DNA of 64,000 nt. Source: Microtetraspora malaysiensis (GTDB lineage Bacteria; Actinomycetota; Actinomycetes; Streptosporangiales; Streptosporangiaceae). Positions 51,220 through 59,398 of the stretch are shown piece by piece (the stretch's first letter is position 1; each line of letters begins with the position of its first letter). The stretch covers positions 162,828-226,827 of the forward strand of contig NZ_BBYJ01000017.1 in NCBI RefSeq assembly GCF_001528665.1. Reading direction: 5' to 3'. The notes beneath the pieces were generated by a model that saw nothing but the letters and a program-made list of their open reading frames with translations, was not told the DNA's origin and did not search any database. The position numbers were made by a program, and so were the translations under genes.

Positions 51220-52092
51220 TCAGCGGCCGATGTCGTCCAGCTCGGTCAAGTCCTCAGGAGAGAGGGAGAGCCCTGCGCCGGCGATGTTCTCGCGCAGGTG
51301 TGCCGTCGATGACGTGCCGGGGATGAGCAAAATGTTCGATGATCGCTGCAGCAGCCAGGCCAGTGCGACGGACATCGGTGTCGCCTCCAATCGAGCGGCG
51401 ACCGCCGAGAGCGCCGAGGACTGAAGCGGGGTAAAGCCCCCGAGGGGGAAGAAGGGCACGTACGCGACGCCGTTGGTGGCGAGCCGGTCGATGAGCTCGT
51501 CGTCGTGGCGGTGGGCGAGGTTGTACATGTTCTGCACGCACACGATCGGCGCGATGCCCTGTGCCTCGGTGACCTGCTCCGCGGTGGCGTTGCTGACCCC
51601 GAGGTGGCGGATCAGGCCCTGCTGCTGGAGTTCGACGAGCGTCTCGAACGCCTCGGCGAGCGAGCCGGGCTGGGGACCTTCGGCGTTGCCGAGTCGGAGG
51701 TTGACCAGGTCGAGTACGTCGAGCCGGAGGGACTTGAGGTTGTCGTGGACCTGGCGGCGCAGATCTTCGGGTCGCCGGGCCGTAGGCCAGCCACCCTGTT
51801 CGTCGCGGGTCGCGCCCACCTTGGTCACGATGTGCAGCGACTCGGGATAGGGGTGCAGTGCCTCGCGGATCAACTCGTTGGTGACACGCGGCCCGTAGGC
51901 GTCGCTGGTGTCGATGTGGGTGATGCCGACGTCGACCGCTTCACGCAGGACGGCCAGGGCGCCCTCGCGATCGGCGGGCGGCCCCATGACCCACGGGCCG
52001 GCCAGTTGCATGGCGCCGTAGCCGAACCGGGTGACGGTCAGGTCACCCAGAGTCCAGGTGCCGCCGGGAAGAGAGAGGGAGGGTGTGCTCAT
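51220..52092 (-). CDS. Aldo/keto reductase
   Basis: A 290-residue NADPH-dependent reductase of the (beta/alpha)8 AKR fold. Catalytic Asp and Tyr lie in ITHIDTSDAYG, Lys in HIVTKVGA. RHLGVSNATAEQV is the typical middle motif, and the cofactor loop LLIPGTSSTAHLRENI follows near the end. It is divergent from an HxlR gene with two inverted repeats between them, suggesting redox- or electrophile-responsive expression. Confidence 0.9.
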   Translation of the reverse strand: MSTPSLSLPGGTWTLGDLTVTRFGYGAMQLAGPWVMGPPADREGALAVLREAVDVGITHIDTSDAYGPRVTNELIREALHPYPESLHIVTKVGATRDEQGGWPTARRPEDLRRQVHDNLKSLRLDVLDLVNLRLGNAEGPQPGSLAEAFETLVELQQQGLIRHLGVSNATAEQVTEAQGIAPIVCVQNMYNLAHRHDDELIDRLATNGVAYVPFFPLGGFTPLQSSALSAVAARLEATPMSVALAWLLQRSSNILLIPGTSSTAHLRENIAGAGLSLSPEDLTELDDIGR

Positions 52093-52159
52093 CTTGTTGC
52101 CTTTCGTCGTGCACTTGGGGGTGGCGTCTGCTGCCTCCCTGCATCAGCATTGGAGAGAA

Positions 52160-52191
52160 ACTTCCTATCGGGAAGTAGGCACTCTGGAGTG
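52160..52191. promoter_or_regulatory. Two inverted repeats in the AKR/HxlR divergent promoter
   Basis: ACTTCC-TATCG-GGAAGT (52160-52176) is perfect. CACTC-TG-GAGTG (52180-52191) follows three bases later. Both lie between the divergent starts, so HxlR binding with control of both genes is likely. Confidence 0.5.
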
Positions 52192-52223
52192 CGTAACCCA
52201 CCCATTGGTGAGAGGTGCGATCA

Positions 52224-52670
52224 GTGACGACGATGAAGGCGGCCCAGAAGAGGGCTCAGGCCAAGGTGGAGTACAACGCGTTCCTGGCAGGGTGCCCCAG
52301 CCGGCAGCTGCTCGACCGAATCTCGGACAAGTGGGTCGTCCTGATCCTGTGTGCGCTGGGCGGCGACAACAGTGCTGGCCAGCCCGGTGCGGCACACGCA
52401 GACGCGCCGAAGGCGATGCGTTACTCCGAGATCTCTCGTCTTCTGATTGGGGTCAGTCAGAAGATGCTGACCCAGACGCTACGATCGCTGGAGCACGATG
52501 GTCTGCTCACCCGTACCGTGACGCCTACCGTCCCTGTCACCGTCTCCTACGAGCTGACCGACCTCGGCCTCTCGCTCCACCACATGACGCGCGGGCTCAG
52601 AAGCTGGGCGCAGACCCACATGGCCGAGGTCCTCGCAAACCGCGAGAACTACGACTCTCGCACCTCCTGA
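52224..52670 (+). CDS. HxlR-family transcriptional regulator
   Basis: A 148-residue winged-helix regulator: Cys-x2-R near the start (FLAGCPSRQLLDRISDKWVV), a typical redox- or quinone-sensing cysteine position in HxlR proteins, then ISRLLIGVSQKMLTQTLRSL (recognition helix) and VSYELTDLGLSLH. An insertion (GGDNSAGQPGAAHADAPKAM) precedes the recognition helix and is unusual. I chose GTG 52224 because AGAGG lies eight bases upstream; GTG 52215 and ATG 52233 are alternatives. Confidence 0.85.
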   Translation: MTTMKAAQKRAQAKVEYNAFLAGCPSRQLLDRISDKWVVLILCALGGDNSAGQPGAAHADAPKAMRYSEISRLLIGVSQKMLTQTLRSLEHDGLLTRTVTPTVPVTVSYELTDLGLSLHHMTRGLRSWAQTHMAEVLANRENYDSRTS

Positions 52671-52907
52671 CGACTCACATCCAACCGTCCAACAGCTCCA
52701 TATTCTCGGCGCTACACCCTCAACTGCGAAGAGCCCCTACTACCCCCAGCTCAGAGGGCCATCGGCGGCTGGTGACACGTTGGTCAACTGGCGCCGGTTG
52801 AGCAGCTGCGGCAGCGGATTATTCGTCCGCTGGTTTCCGAGTTTCAGGCCTGGATTGTCGCCTCCCTGCCGCTGCATGCGGCGCACGTTGCGATGGGAGA
52901 CCAGGCG

Positions 52908-53645
52908 TCACCGGTGCTGGACCCAGACATTCGGTTCGATGAGTTCTCCCAGGTCATGCACTTGATCAATCGCAACCAGGGCGAGGGCACCAGGAACTAC
53001 GTAGGAGCCCGAATCAGGAAAGGCCATGCCGACCCAGTTCTCCCAGTCTGCGACGGAACCCGTCATGACCATGGAGCGCTCCGCCGGGCACAGCATGTGG
53101 GCGCCCATCCTTTGGTGGGTCCGCAGCCATGGGTCCAGCGGAGCACCATCCGGCCGTGTCCAAGTCATGAATCGCCCCATCGGCGTCAATGGGTAACGCG
53201 CCTTCAGCGTCGGGCGGACCGGCGCGATCACTCGCGTCAGCCCGGCCTGCTCACCGGCGTCAGCGAGGCGCCGGAGCATCTGTGCTGCCAGTCCCTGTCC
53301 CTGCAGGTCCCGACGGACCTGGGCCGCGGCGATGACCAGAGTGTCGGGTCGGCCACCGTTCTCATGCAGTTCTACTGCTTGCCTCAATGCGTCGTCGTAG
53401 CCGCCAGGCAGCTTGTCGGCGGTGCCGTCCCATCGCACCGGGACGCCCCAACCCCCGGCGACGATCTGATCATCCCCGTCAACTAGGAGCAGGCTCATGT
53501 CCTCGAAGAATTCCCGCACCCGTCCCATGTACTGATCGGCCACCGGGTCGTGAAAGATGAACTCGGGCCAATCGGCGTTGAAGATCTTGTTGGCCTGCTG
53601 ATGCAGGTCAGGTCGTTCGGCGAAGATGAAAGATCGGATGCCCAC
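52908..53645 (-). CDS. GNAT-family N-acetyltransferase-like protein
   Basis: A 245-residue protein with the GNAT acetyl-CoA motif region (VIAAAQVRRDLQGQGLAAQM, R/Q-x-x-G-x-G/A form) and an RSFIFAERPDLHQQANKIF start. The C-terminal half (MGAHMLCPAERSMVMTGSVA and IDQVHDLGELIEPNVWVQH) extends beyond a simple GNAT and may bind the acceptor. GTG 53645 starts this frame. The acceptor substrate is unknown. Confidence 0.65.
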   Translation of the reverse strand: MGIRSFIFAERPDLHQQANKIFNADWPEFIFHDPVADQYMGRVREFFEDMSLLLVDGDDQIVAGGWGVPVRWDGTADKLPGGYDDALRQAVELHENGGRPDTLVIAAAQVRRDLQGQGLAAQMLRRLADAGEQAGLTRVIAPVRPTLKARYPLTPMGRFMTWTRPDGAPLDPWLRTHQRMGAHMLCPAERSMVMTGSVADWENWVGMAFPDSGSYVVPGALALVAIDQVHDLGELIEPNVWVQHR

Positions 53646-53840
53646 GGTTGCAGAGCCTACGCAGCGTCGCAGCCTCACGTGCCTAGAGCCTTGGGTCCGC
53701 GCAGGCCAAAGCGGCCGACGGCACCGACACCCGGTGGGCCGGGGCTGAGGCACGAAGTCCCGACCCGTCGATCGCCCGCCGACCCGTGCGATGGTCGGCC
53801 ACAGCATGGCGATCGTCGTGCTGCATCTGTGTGCGGCGGC

Positions 53841-53925
53841 GCGGAGCGCCGTCGTCTTGACTGGCTGAGACCGCACGACCTCCGCCACGCCTGCGCGTCC
53901 TACCTGCCGGCCTGCGGAGCGTCGC
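53841..53925 (+). pseudogene. Tyrosine integrase fragment with HxLRH box
   Basis: The plus-strand frame reads LDWLRPHDLRHACASYLPAC, matching the catalytic R-H box (HDLRHxxASxL) of tyrosine recombinases. It is out of context and ends within about 30 codons. The tail overlaps the antisense end of a small membrane-protein gene. A second, separate integrase scrap is at 21180. Confidence 0.5.
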
Positions 53926-54031
53926 CCCCGGCGTCGTCGCCGAAGATCTCGACCAAAGCCGATGCGGTGAAGAAGAGGCTGATCAGCGAGAGTGCCAGAA
54001 TCCTGGCAACAGCGTGCACTCGGGTCTTCAT
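53900..54031 (-). CDS. Small 43-residue membrane protein
   Basis: An ATG at 54031 with AGGAAGGGAAG 4-14 bases upstream opens MKTRVHAVARILALSLISLF, then FTASALVEIFGDD and a short polar tail. A single hydrophobic helix after Lys/Arg suggests a membrane-anchored peptide or signal. It follows a larger membrane protein on the same strand by 31 bases. No family recognised. Confidence 0.5.
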   Translation of the reverse strand: MKTRVHAVARILALSLISLFFTASALVEIFGDDAGGDAPQAGR

Positions 54032-54062
54032 GAACTTCCCTTCCTGGGTTCAGGTCCTGGGT

Positions 54063-54398
54063 TCAGGAGCGCCCGGTGGACGTCAGGTTTTCGATGGCGC
54101 GCGCGATCAGGCTCTGCAGCAGCGCATTGATGGTGCCTCCGACGAATTCGATGGCCTGGACGACCGCGAACGTCGTGTCGAAGCGGTCGTCGTCGGCGAA
54201 GATCCGCAGGGTTATGGCACACGGGACGAGGACCAGCAGCCCGATCGCCGCGACCGCCGTCATACGCCACTGTTTGCGGCGGATCAGGGGAGCACGGCAG
54301 CGCGGTGCACCCAGGCTCCGACCGGTGGCGCTGGTGATCGCCATGCACGGCACCAGTAGGAACAGCAGCCTCAGCGTTCGCGACGGCAGACTCCTCAC
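54063..54398 (-). CDS. Small two-helix membrane protein
   Basis: About 111 residues if GTG 54398 is the start (alternatives: ATG 54344 or further upstream). Two helices are seen (LRLLFLLVPCMAI and MTAVAAIGLLVLVPCAI), each containing a VPC motif, then an acidic RIFADDDRFDTTFAV and a hydrophobic end. The pair of VPC-(M/A)I motifs may be an internal repeat. It is followed by the 43-residue gene. No family recognised; start uncertain. Confidence 0.45.
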   Translation of the reverse strand: MRSLPSRTLRLLFLLVPCMAITSATGRSLGAPRCRAPLIRRKQWRMTAVAAIGLLVLVPCAITLRIFADDDRFDTTFAVVQAIEFVGGTINALLQSLIARAIENLTSTGRS

Positions 54399-54459
54399 CG
54401 CGGCGGCCCGGCGACGCAAGCGGCAGGCCGGGGCTGTCGCAGCGCGGCCGTAGCCCACG

Positions 54460-54545
54460 CGGCCGTACCGATGCCGGCGGCGTTCTCGTGCGCGGAGGCC
54501 GCGAGGACGACCGCGACGACGAGCCCCGACACGTCAATGCGGGAT
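54460..54545 (-). pseudogene. IS5-type transposase fragment
   Basis: The minus strand encodes DVSGLVVAVVLAASAHENAA followed by GIG, close to the (V/I)D-x2-GL(L/V)-x-V-x-V-x-AAS-x-H/Q-D-x-x-AG segment of actinobacterial IS5-family DDE transposases. The catalytic regions on either side are missing. It abuts the end of the F420-reductase-like gene at 54534. Confidence 0.4.
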
Positions 54546-55190
54546 GACGATCGGGCGCGCCCGGGCGAGATGGGCGGCCAGTTGCTCACGTGTTTGGTGC
54601 AGGTGCGCGTTCCATGCGGGCTGGCCGGGGCCGCTGCGCCAGGATTCGCTCAGTGGGCTGTTGTCCACGGTGTCGAAGCCGAACTCGTCGTACAGGCGCG
54701 TCACCAGTTCCACTGCCTCGGGAAAGTCGCTCGAGACCGACAGCGCGTGGCGGCCGGGCGTGCCCGCCGGGCTGCCCGAGGCGAAGAACCGTGGCGCCTG
54801 GATGTGCGTGAAGGCTTTGGCGACCTTCGAGGTGGGAAGCTGCTCCTGACGCAGCTCGTGCACGGTCTTCTCGCCCGAGTCGACGACGGGGAAGTGGCCG
54901 TCGCGCCAGGGCATGTAGTTGTTCGTGTCGAGCACGATCTTGCCCGCGAGCTGTGTCACGGGCATGTCGTTGACCAGCTTGAGCGGGACCGCCACGATGG
55001 CGAAGTCAGCCGCCGCGGCGGCGTCGGCGGCGGTCGCGGCGCGCGCTGAGGGGCCGAGTTCGGCGATGAGCCGGGTCAGGGTCTGCGGGCCGCGGGAATT
55101 GGCGATGACGACGTCGTAGCCCTGCTTGATCGCCGCACGCGCGAGCGTGCTGCCGACCTCACCCGCGCCGATGATGCCGATGACGGTCAT
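54534..55190 (-). CDS. NADPH:F420 oxidoreductase-like dinucleotide-binding protein
   Basis: A 218-residue Rossmann-fold protein of the Fno/NADP-F420 oxidoreductase family. It starts TVIGIIGAGEVGSTLARAAI (GxGxxG) and carries DVVIANSRGP as the NADP phosphate site. AKAFTHIQAPRFFASGSPAG follows the family's KAFN-x-I region. It probably reduces F420, flavin or another carrier; F420 is plausible in this group. The promoter carries three TACCGATCGGT-type sites shared with the SDR/TetR locus at 60 kb. Confidence 0.8.
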   Translation of the reverse strand: MTVIGIIGAGEVGSTLARAAIKQGYDVVIANSRGPQTLTRLIAELGPSARAATAADAAAAADFAIVAVPLKLVNDMPVTQLAGKIVLDTNNYMPWRDGHFPVVDSGEKTVHELRQEQLPTSKVAKAFTHIQAPRFFASGSPAGTPGRHALSVSSDFPEAVELVTRLYDEFGFDTVDNSPLSESWRSGPGQPAWNAHLHQTREQLAAHLARARPIVIPH

Positions 55191-55262
55191 GGATTCTTAC
55201 CTCAACTTCCGGTGAGACGGTTGCGCCGTCGCCCGGCCTGGGTTCGGCCGGGCAGCCGTGCT

Positions 55263-55373
55263 TTTTGTACCGCTCGGTTGTACGCAACGCTAGCAGATTT
55301 TTGTACCGATCGGTTAGTGGGGGTTGCATGCGGAGGGCGTGCGCCGCCAAGTCGGAGCCGATCGGTACAAAAA
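55263..55373. promoter_or_regulatory. Three TetR-type operator sites upstream of the F420-reductase-like gene
   Basis: Sites: ACCGCTCGGT at 55269-55278, ACCGATCGGT at 55305-55314 and, reversed, GCCGATCGGT at 55357-55366; each is next to a TTTTTG(T)-type A/T block. GCTAGCAG plus TTTTGTACCGATCGGTT (55289-55315) nearly duplicates 60183-60209, with two mismatches in 27. Confidence 0.65.
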
Positions 55374-55428
55374 TCAGACTGGAAGGGGGCGGAGGCGGGC
55401 CGGAAACGGCACCGCCCCGGACCGCTCA

Positions 55429-56155
55429 ATGGCCACTTCCCGAACTCACGAGGCCCCGCCGCCTCGCACCCTCCTGGCCGCGACTGTTGTTCGCGGCGTC
55501 CACTGGACGCCGGTCGTCTGGCTTCTGCTCGTCGTCTGCGGTGCCGTTTTCCTTGATGGCCTCGACACCTCGATGATGGGGGTCGCCGTCACCGGCTCCC
55601 TGCTCGTCCTCGTCTACGCGGTCGTTGAGGCGCCGACCCGGGGCTGGGGCAGCGTGTAGACCCTCGTGCTGCTGGCGGTCAGTGTCGCGTTGATGGCCGC
55701 CTTCATCGCGATCGAGCTGCGCCATGAGCGGCCCCTGCTCCGCCTCGGCATCCTTCGCAACTCCCATCTTGTCCACGCCAACATGGCCGGCTTCGCGATC
55801 TCCGGCGGCTACGCCGCCTTTCAGTTCATCGCCACCCTGTACGTGCAGGACGCCCTCGGCTGCGCCCAGGCCACCGCGGGCGTCGCCGGCGAGGAGCAGG
55901 GCCTGGCCTCAGGGCTGGTCAACACCAGCCTCCAGGTCGGCACAGTCGCGATGATCGCCGTCGTCTCAGCGGTCCTCGGTTCGAGTGCTCCGATCCACGA
56001 CCAGCTACTGCCGGGGATGAGGAACGCGGCGAGCGTGATCGTCGGTGTACTCGCCGGCGCCTCGCTGCTCACCGCGGCGTTCTTGCTCTGGCGACGTGGG
56101 CGGGCCACACCGGCCGACGACGCAGCCGTTTCACCAGAAGTCGGGGTGAGCTACC
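55429..56155 (+). pseudogene. Decayed DHA2-type MFS exporter gene
   Basis: ATG 55429 opens an exporter-like start (FLDGLDTSMMGVAV), jumps directly to what is normally the sixth-helix region (LVYAVVEAPTRGWGSV), meets TAG at 55657, then continues in frame as LLAVSVALMAAFIAIELRHE and LRNSHLVHANMAGFAISGGY. A second jump joins LGCAQATAGVAG to EEQGLASGLVNTSLQVG. Two in-frame deletions plus a stop make a non-functional gene. The tail runs into the TetR gene. A related intact C-terminus is at 2-307. Confidence 0.6.
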
Positions 56156-56164
56156 CCATACCTG

Positions 56165-56710
56165 TCAGCTCGTCAGGATCGCGCCCGCGACGACGTCGAG
56201 GAGGTGCTCGGCGCGTGGGGCGAATGAGGGCTGGTCGTTGAGCCATGCGAGTGCAGCCACCAGCGCGAACAGATCGGTGCCGTCGAAGTCGGTCCGCGCC
56301 ACGCCCGCGGCCTGGGCGCGGGTGAGGAGCCCCGTGCCGGCTGCGCGCATGGTGACGCACGAGGCATGGAGCGCCGACTCGGGGTCCTCGATGGCGGCGG
56401 CCATCAGCTCTGTGACGCCTCGATACTCGTGTGCGACCGCGACGCAGTCGTGGAGCCAGGAGACGAGAGCGTCTTCGGGTGGGCTCGACGTTTCGAGCTC
56501 GGCCGCCCTTGCCGTCAGCTCGTCGAAGCTCGTGCGGAGCAAGGCGTCGAGCAGCGCCTCGCGGGTGGGGAAGTGGCGGAGCAGCGTGGCTAGCCCCATG
56601 TCGGCTCTGCGTGCGATGTCGCGTAGCGACGCCTCGGCGCCCTGCTCGGTGATGACGGTGCCCGCGACTGCGAGCAGGTGGTCGCGGTTCTTCCTGGCGT
56701 CGGCCCGCAT
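56165..56710 (-). CDS. TetR/AcrR-family repressor
   Basis: A 181-residue protein with HTH RDIARRADMGLATLLRHFPT (about 28-50) after a NRDHLLAVAGTVITEQGAEA first helix. The ligand domain ends AWLNDQPSFAPRAEHLLDVV. It is divergent from an MDR oxidoreductase, and the 135-base gap carries four phased repeat sites. Autoregulation and control of the oxidoreductase are likely. Ligand unknown. Confidence 0.88.
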   Translation of the reverse strand: MRADARKNRDHLLAVAGTVITEQGAEASLRDIARRADMGLATLLRHFPTREALLDALLRTSFDELTARAAELETSSPPEDALVSWLHDCVAVAHEYRGVTELMAAAIEDPESALHASCVTMRAAGTGLLTRAQAAGVARTDFDGTDLFALVAALAWLNDQPSFAPRAEHLLDVVAGAILTS

Positions 56711-56729
56711 CTACCCCTCCCGGCTATCC

Positions 56730-56810
56730 GGATCAGTGATCCAGTTGACGATCCGGATCGGTGGTCCATATATTCGGATCAGTGGTTCGGATAAATGGAC
56801 CACTGATCCG
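56730..56810. promoter_or_regulatory. Four phased GGATCAGTGRTCC operator sites
   Basis: Sites start at 56730 (GGATCAGTGATCC), 56755 (GGATCGGTGGTCC), 56776 (GGATCAGTGGTTC) and, reversed, 56797 (GGACCACTGATCC); spacing is 25, 21 and 21 bp, about two helical turns. CGGATCAGTGGT (56775-56786) and ACCACTGATCCG (56799-56810) also form a perfect 12-bp inverted repeat. Confidence 0.7.
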
Positions 56811-56845
56811 ATCAGCGTACCCCCTGGTAGAAGAAGGACAAAGCG

Positions 56846-57859
56846 ATGAGGATACAGATGATGAGGGCCGTCCGGCTGCATGAGCACGGCGGCCCCGAGG
56901 TGCTGAGCTACGACGAGGTGCCGGTTCCGGTGCCGGGTCCTGGCGAGGTACTCGTCCGCGTGCACGCGGTCGGCATCAACCCTCCGGACTGGTACCTGCG
57001 CGACGGGCTGAGCAACATCCCTCCGGAGACCCGGCCGAAGTTCGACCTGCCCGTGATTCCGGGCACGGACGTGTCGGGCGTCGTCGAGGCCGTCGCCGCG
57101 GACGTGGAGGGCTTCGCCGCCGGTGACGAGGTCTTCGGCATGCTCCGTTTTCCCAGCTTCGACGGCCAGGCGTACGCCGAGTACGTGACCGCGCCCGCGT
57201 CGGACCTCGCGCGCAAGCCGTCCGGCATCGATCACGTCCACGCCGCCGGGGCGCCCATGTCCCTGCTCACGGCGTGGCAGTTCCTGATCGAGCTCGGACA
57301 CGATCATCCCTCGCCCTTCCAGGCGGCCCGGCACCGCCCGGTGGCACTCGGCTCCGGCACGACGGTGCTCGTCAACGGAGCCGCGGGCGGCGTGGGTCAC
57401 TTCGCACTGCAGCTGGCGAAGTGGAAGAGCGCGCGGGTCATCGCGGTGGCATCGGGCACGCATGAGTCGTTCCTGCGTGAGCTGGGCGCCGACCAGTTCA
57501 TCGATTACACCAAGAACCGTCCCGAGGAACTCGTCAAGGACGTCGACCTCGTCCTCGACGCCGTCGGCGGCCGCGAGAGCAGCCGCTTCCTCCCCACGCT
57601 CAAGCGCGGCGGCGCCCTGTTCCCCGTGTTCTTCGGCGAATACGACGAGGAGGAGACCGCGAAGCTGGGCGTCACGGTCTCGGGAACCCAGGTCCGCTCG
57701 CACGGCGCGCAGCTCGCCGAAGTGGGACGCCTCCTCGACGCGGGCACGATCCGCGTCGCGATCGACAGCACGTTCCCGCTCGCGGACGCCCAGGCGGCGC
57801 ACGAACGCGCCGCCCGGGGCCACATCCAGGGCAAGATCGTTCTCACGGTCGCTCAGTAA
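56846..57859 (+). CDS. MDR-superfamily NADP-dependent quinone-oxidoreductase-like enzyme
   Basis: A 337-residue zinc-independent medium-chain reductase: GroES-like domain (AVRLHEHGGPEVLSYDEVPV, VHAVGINPPDWYLRDG, IPGTDVSGVVEAV) and Rossmann domain (TTVLVNGAAGGVGHFALQLA, AxxGxxG form), with ADQFIDYTK as in crotonyl/quinone reductases. AAGGA lies upstream of ATG 56846. It faces the TetR gene across four operator sites. It probably reduces a quinone or enone toxic to the cell. Confidence 0.9.
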   Translation: MRIQMMRAVRLHEHGGPEVLSYDEVPVPVPGPGEVLVRVHAVGINPPDWYLRDGLSNIPPETRPKFDLPVIPGTDVSGVVEAVAADVEGFAAGDEVFGMLRFPSFDGQAYAEYVTAPASDLARKPSGIDHVHAAGAPMSLLTAWQFLIELGHDHPSPFQAARHRPVALGSGTTVLVNGAAGGVGHFALQLAKWKSARVIAVASGTHESFLRELGADQFIDYTKNRPEELVKDVDLVLDAVGGRESSRFLPTLKRGGALFPVFFGEYDEEETAKLGVTVSGTQVRSHGAQLAEVGRLLDAGTIRVAIDSTFPLADAQAAHERAARGHIQGKIVLTVAQ

Positions 57860-57981
57860 CCAGCGAGCGGTTTCTCAAGGCGCGTCCGATGGGGCGCGGC
57901 CGCTCTCGCCGACCGCGCCCCTCTTCTCCCCGAATTCTCACCCGGATTACTACCGGCAACCGAGCATGTGCGAGGTCTGAC

Positions 57982-58464
57982 ATGACGACAACTGCGGCTT
58001 TCGGTTGGGGAAGCAGCCACCTCAACGCAACGCCTGCGGGAGAGGCGGATCTCGACCCCGCAGAGCAGCTCGCCGTCCAGCGGACGCTGGCGCGCTACAC
58101 CTTCGCCCTGGATCACGGAGATCTGGTGGCGTTGGAGGACGTCCTGACCGAGGACGCCACCTGGACGTTCACAGTCGCGGGCGAGACGGAGATCGGCCCG
58201 TTCGCCGGGCGCGCCGCGGTTCTCGACTTCGTGCGGGATGCGACGAAGGCGCAGACCGATCAGCGAAGGCACCACCTGACCAACATCGTCTTCCGCAGTG
58301 CGGACGCCAGCACGGCAGCGGTGTGGGCCTACCTGACGCTGACGTCGAACGCAGGCGGGAGCCCGGCCGTGGTCACGACCGGCTTCTACAAAGTCGCGCT
58401 TCGGCACGCCGAAGACGGGTGGCGTATCGCGGAGCTGTTCATCGGTCTGGACAGCTCCGTATGA
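57982..58464 (+). CDS. SnoaL-like/NTF2-fold protein
   Basis: A 160-residue cone-barrel protein: AEQLAVQRTLARYTFALDHG, DVLTEDATWTFTVAGE, then FAGRAAVLDFVRDA, HHLTNIVFRSADAS and VALRHAEDGWRIAELFIGL. Asp and His at the usual cavity positions suggest either ligand binding or isomerase/hydratase activity. It follows the MDR gene by about 120 bases and the spacing permits cotranscription. Substrate unknown. Confidence 0.8.
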   Translation: MTTTAAFGWGSSHLNATPAGEADLDPAEQLAVQRTLARYTFALDHGDLVALEDVLTEDATWTFTVAGETEIGPFAGRAAVLDFVRDATKAQTDQRRHHLTNIVFRSADASTAAVWAYLTLTSNAGGSPAVVTTGFYKVALRHAEDGWRIAELFIGLDSSV

Positions 58465-58511
58465 AGCCCGGCGATCACCAGGGCATCAAGGACAGGCATA
58501 AGGAGAGCGAT

Positions 58512-59251
58512 GTGGCACGTCTCGGGGTAGTGGCGGAGCGCGCAGGGGAGGCCCGGGTGGCGGCGACGCCGAGCACGGTGAAGCAGCTGGCGGCACTCGG
58601 ATACGAGGTCGTGGTGGAGAAGGGGGCGGGCAGCGCCGCGTCGTTCGCGGACGAGGCGTACCGCGAGGCCGGTGCCGGGATCGTCGGCGCCGACGAGGCG
58701 TGGGCGAGCGAGGTGGTGCTGAAGGTCGACGCGCCCACCCGGGAAGAGATCTCTCTGCTGGCCGACGAGGCGACGGTGGTCGGCATGCTCAGTCCGGCCC
58801 TGCGGCCCGACCTCGTCGAGTCGCTGGCCACGCGCCGCATTACGGCGCTGGCCGTGGACGCCGTACCGCGCATCTCCCGCGCCCAGTCGATGGACGTACT
58901 CAGCTCGATGGCGAACATCGCCGGCTACCGGGCGGTCATCGAGGCGGCCGCCCAGTTCGGCCGGTTCTTCACCGGCCAGGTGACCGCGGCCGGCAAGGTG
59001 CCCCCGGCGAAGGTGCTCGTGGCGGGCGCCGGCGTGGCGGGTCTGGCGGCGATCGGCGCGGCGAGCAGCCTCGGCGCGATCGTGCGCGCGACCGACCCCC
59101 GGCCCGAGGCGGCCGACCAGGTGAAGTCGATCGGCGGGGAGTACCTCAAGGTCGAGGTCGAGGAGGTGATGGAGTCCTCCGACGGGTACGCGAAGGCCAC
59201 CAGCGAGGCGACGCCAAAGAGCGCGTCGAGGACATCCTCCGCCACCTGTGA
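58512..59251 (+). pseudogene. pntA'-'pntB deletion relic (NAD(P) transhydrogenase)
   Basis: GTG 58512 (AAGGAG upstream) opens a PntA N-terminal domain: VAERAGEARVAATPSTVKQL, the GYRAVIEAAAQFGRFFTGQV motif and the Rossmann VLVAGAGVAGLAAIGAASSL, ending near SDGYAKATSE. A shifted frame then gives GDAKERVEDILRHL and TGA (59249-59251), which is the typical end of PntB (GDAKKxVExIxxAL). The rest of pntA, any pntA2 and nearly all of pntB are missing. One deletion fused the two ends out of frame. Confidence 0.6.
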
Positions 59252-59398
59252 CGATGCGAGACACGCAACGGACGGCGAGGCCCGCGGCTCACGAGAGCGT
59301 GCCTCGCTGGCCGCGTCCGCACCTGGTCGGTGCGGACGCGGTCGGCGTCACCCGGAGTTGAGGCTCGGGCTCTGGCTCGGGCGGTGCTGCCCCTGCTG

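Noticed and set aside
52776-52907. A plus-strand stretch reading VEQLRQRIIRPLVSEFQAW that looked protein-like
   Set aside because: No start or ribosome site, and it continues as antisense of the GNAT gene; possibly a remnant but unsupported.
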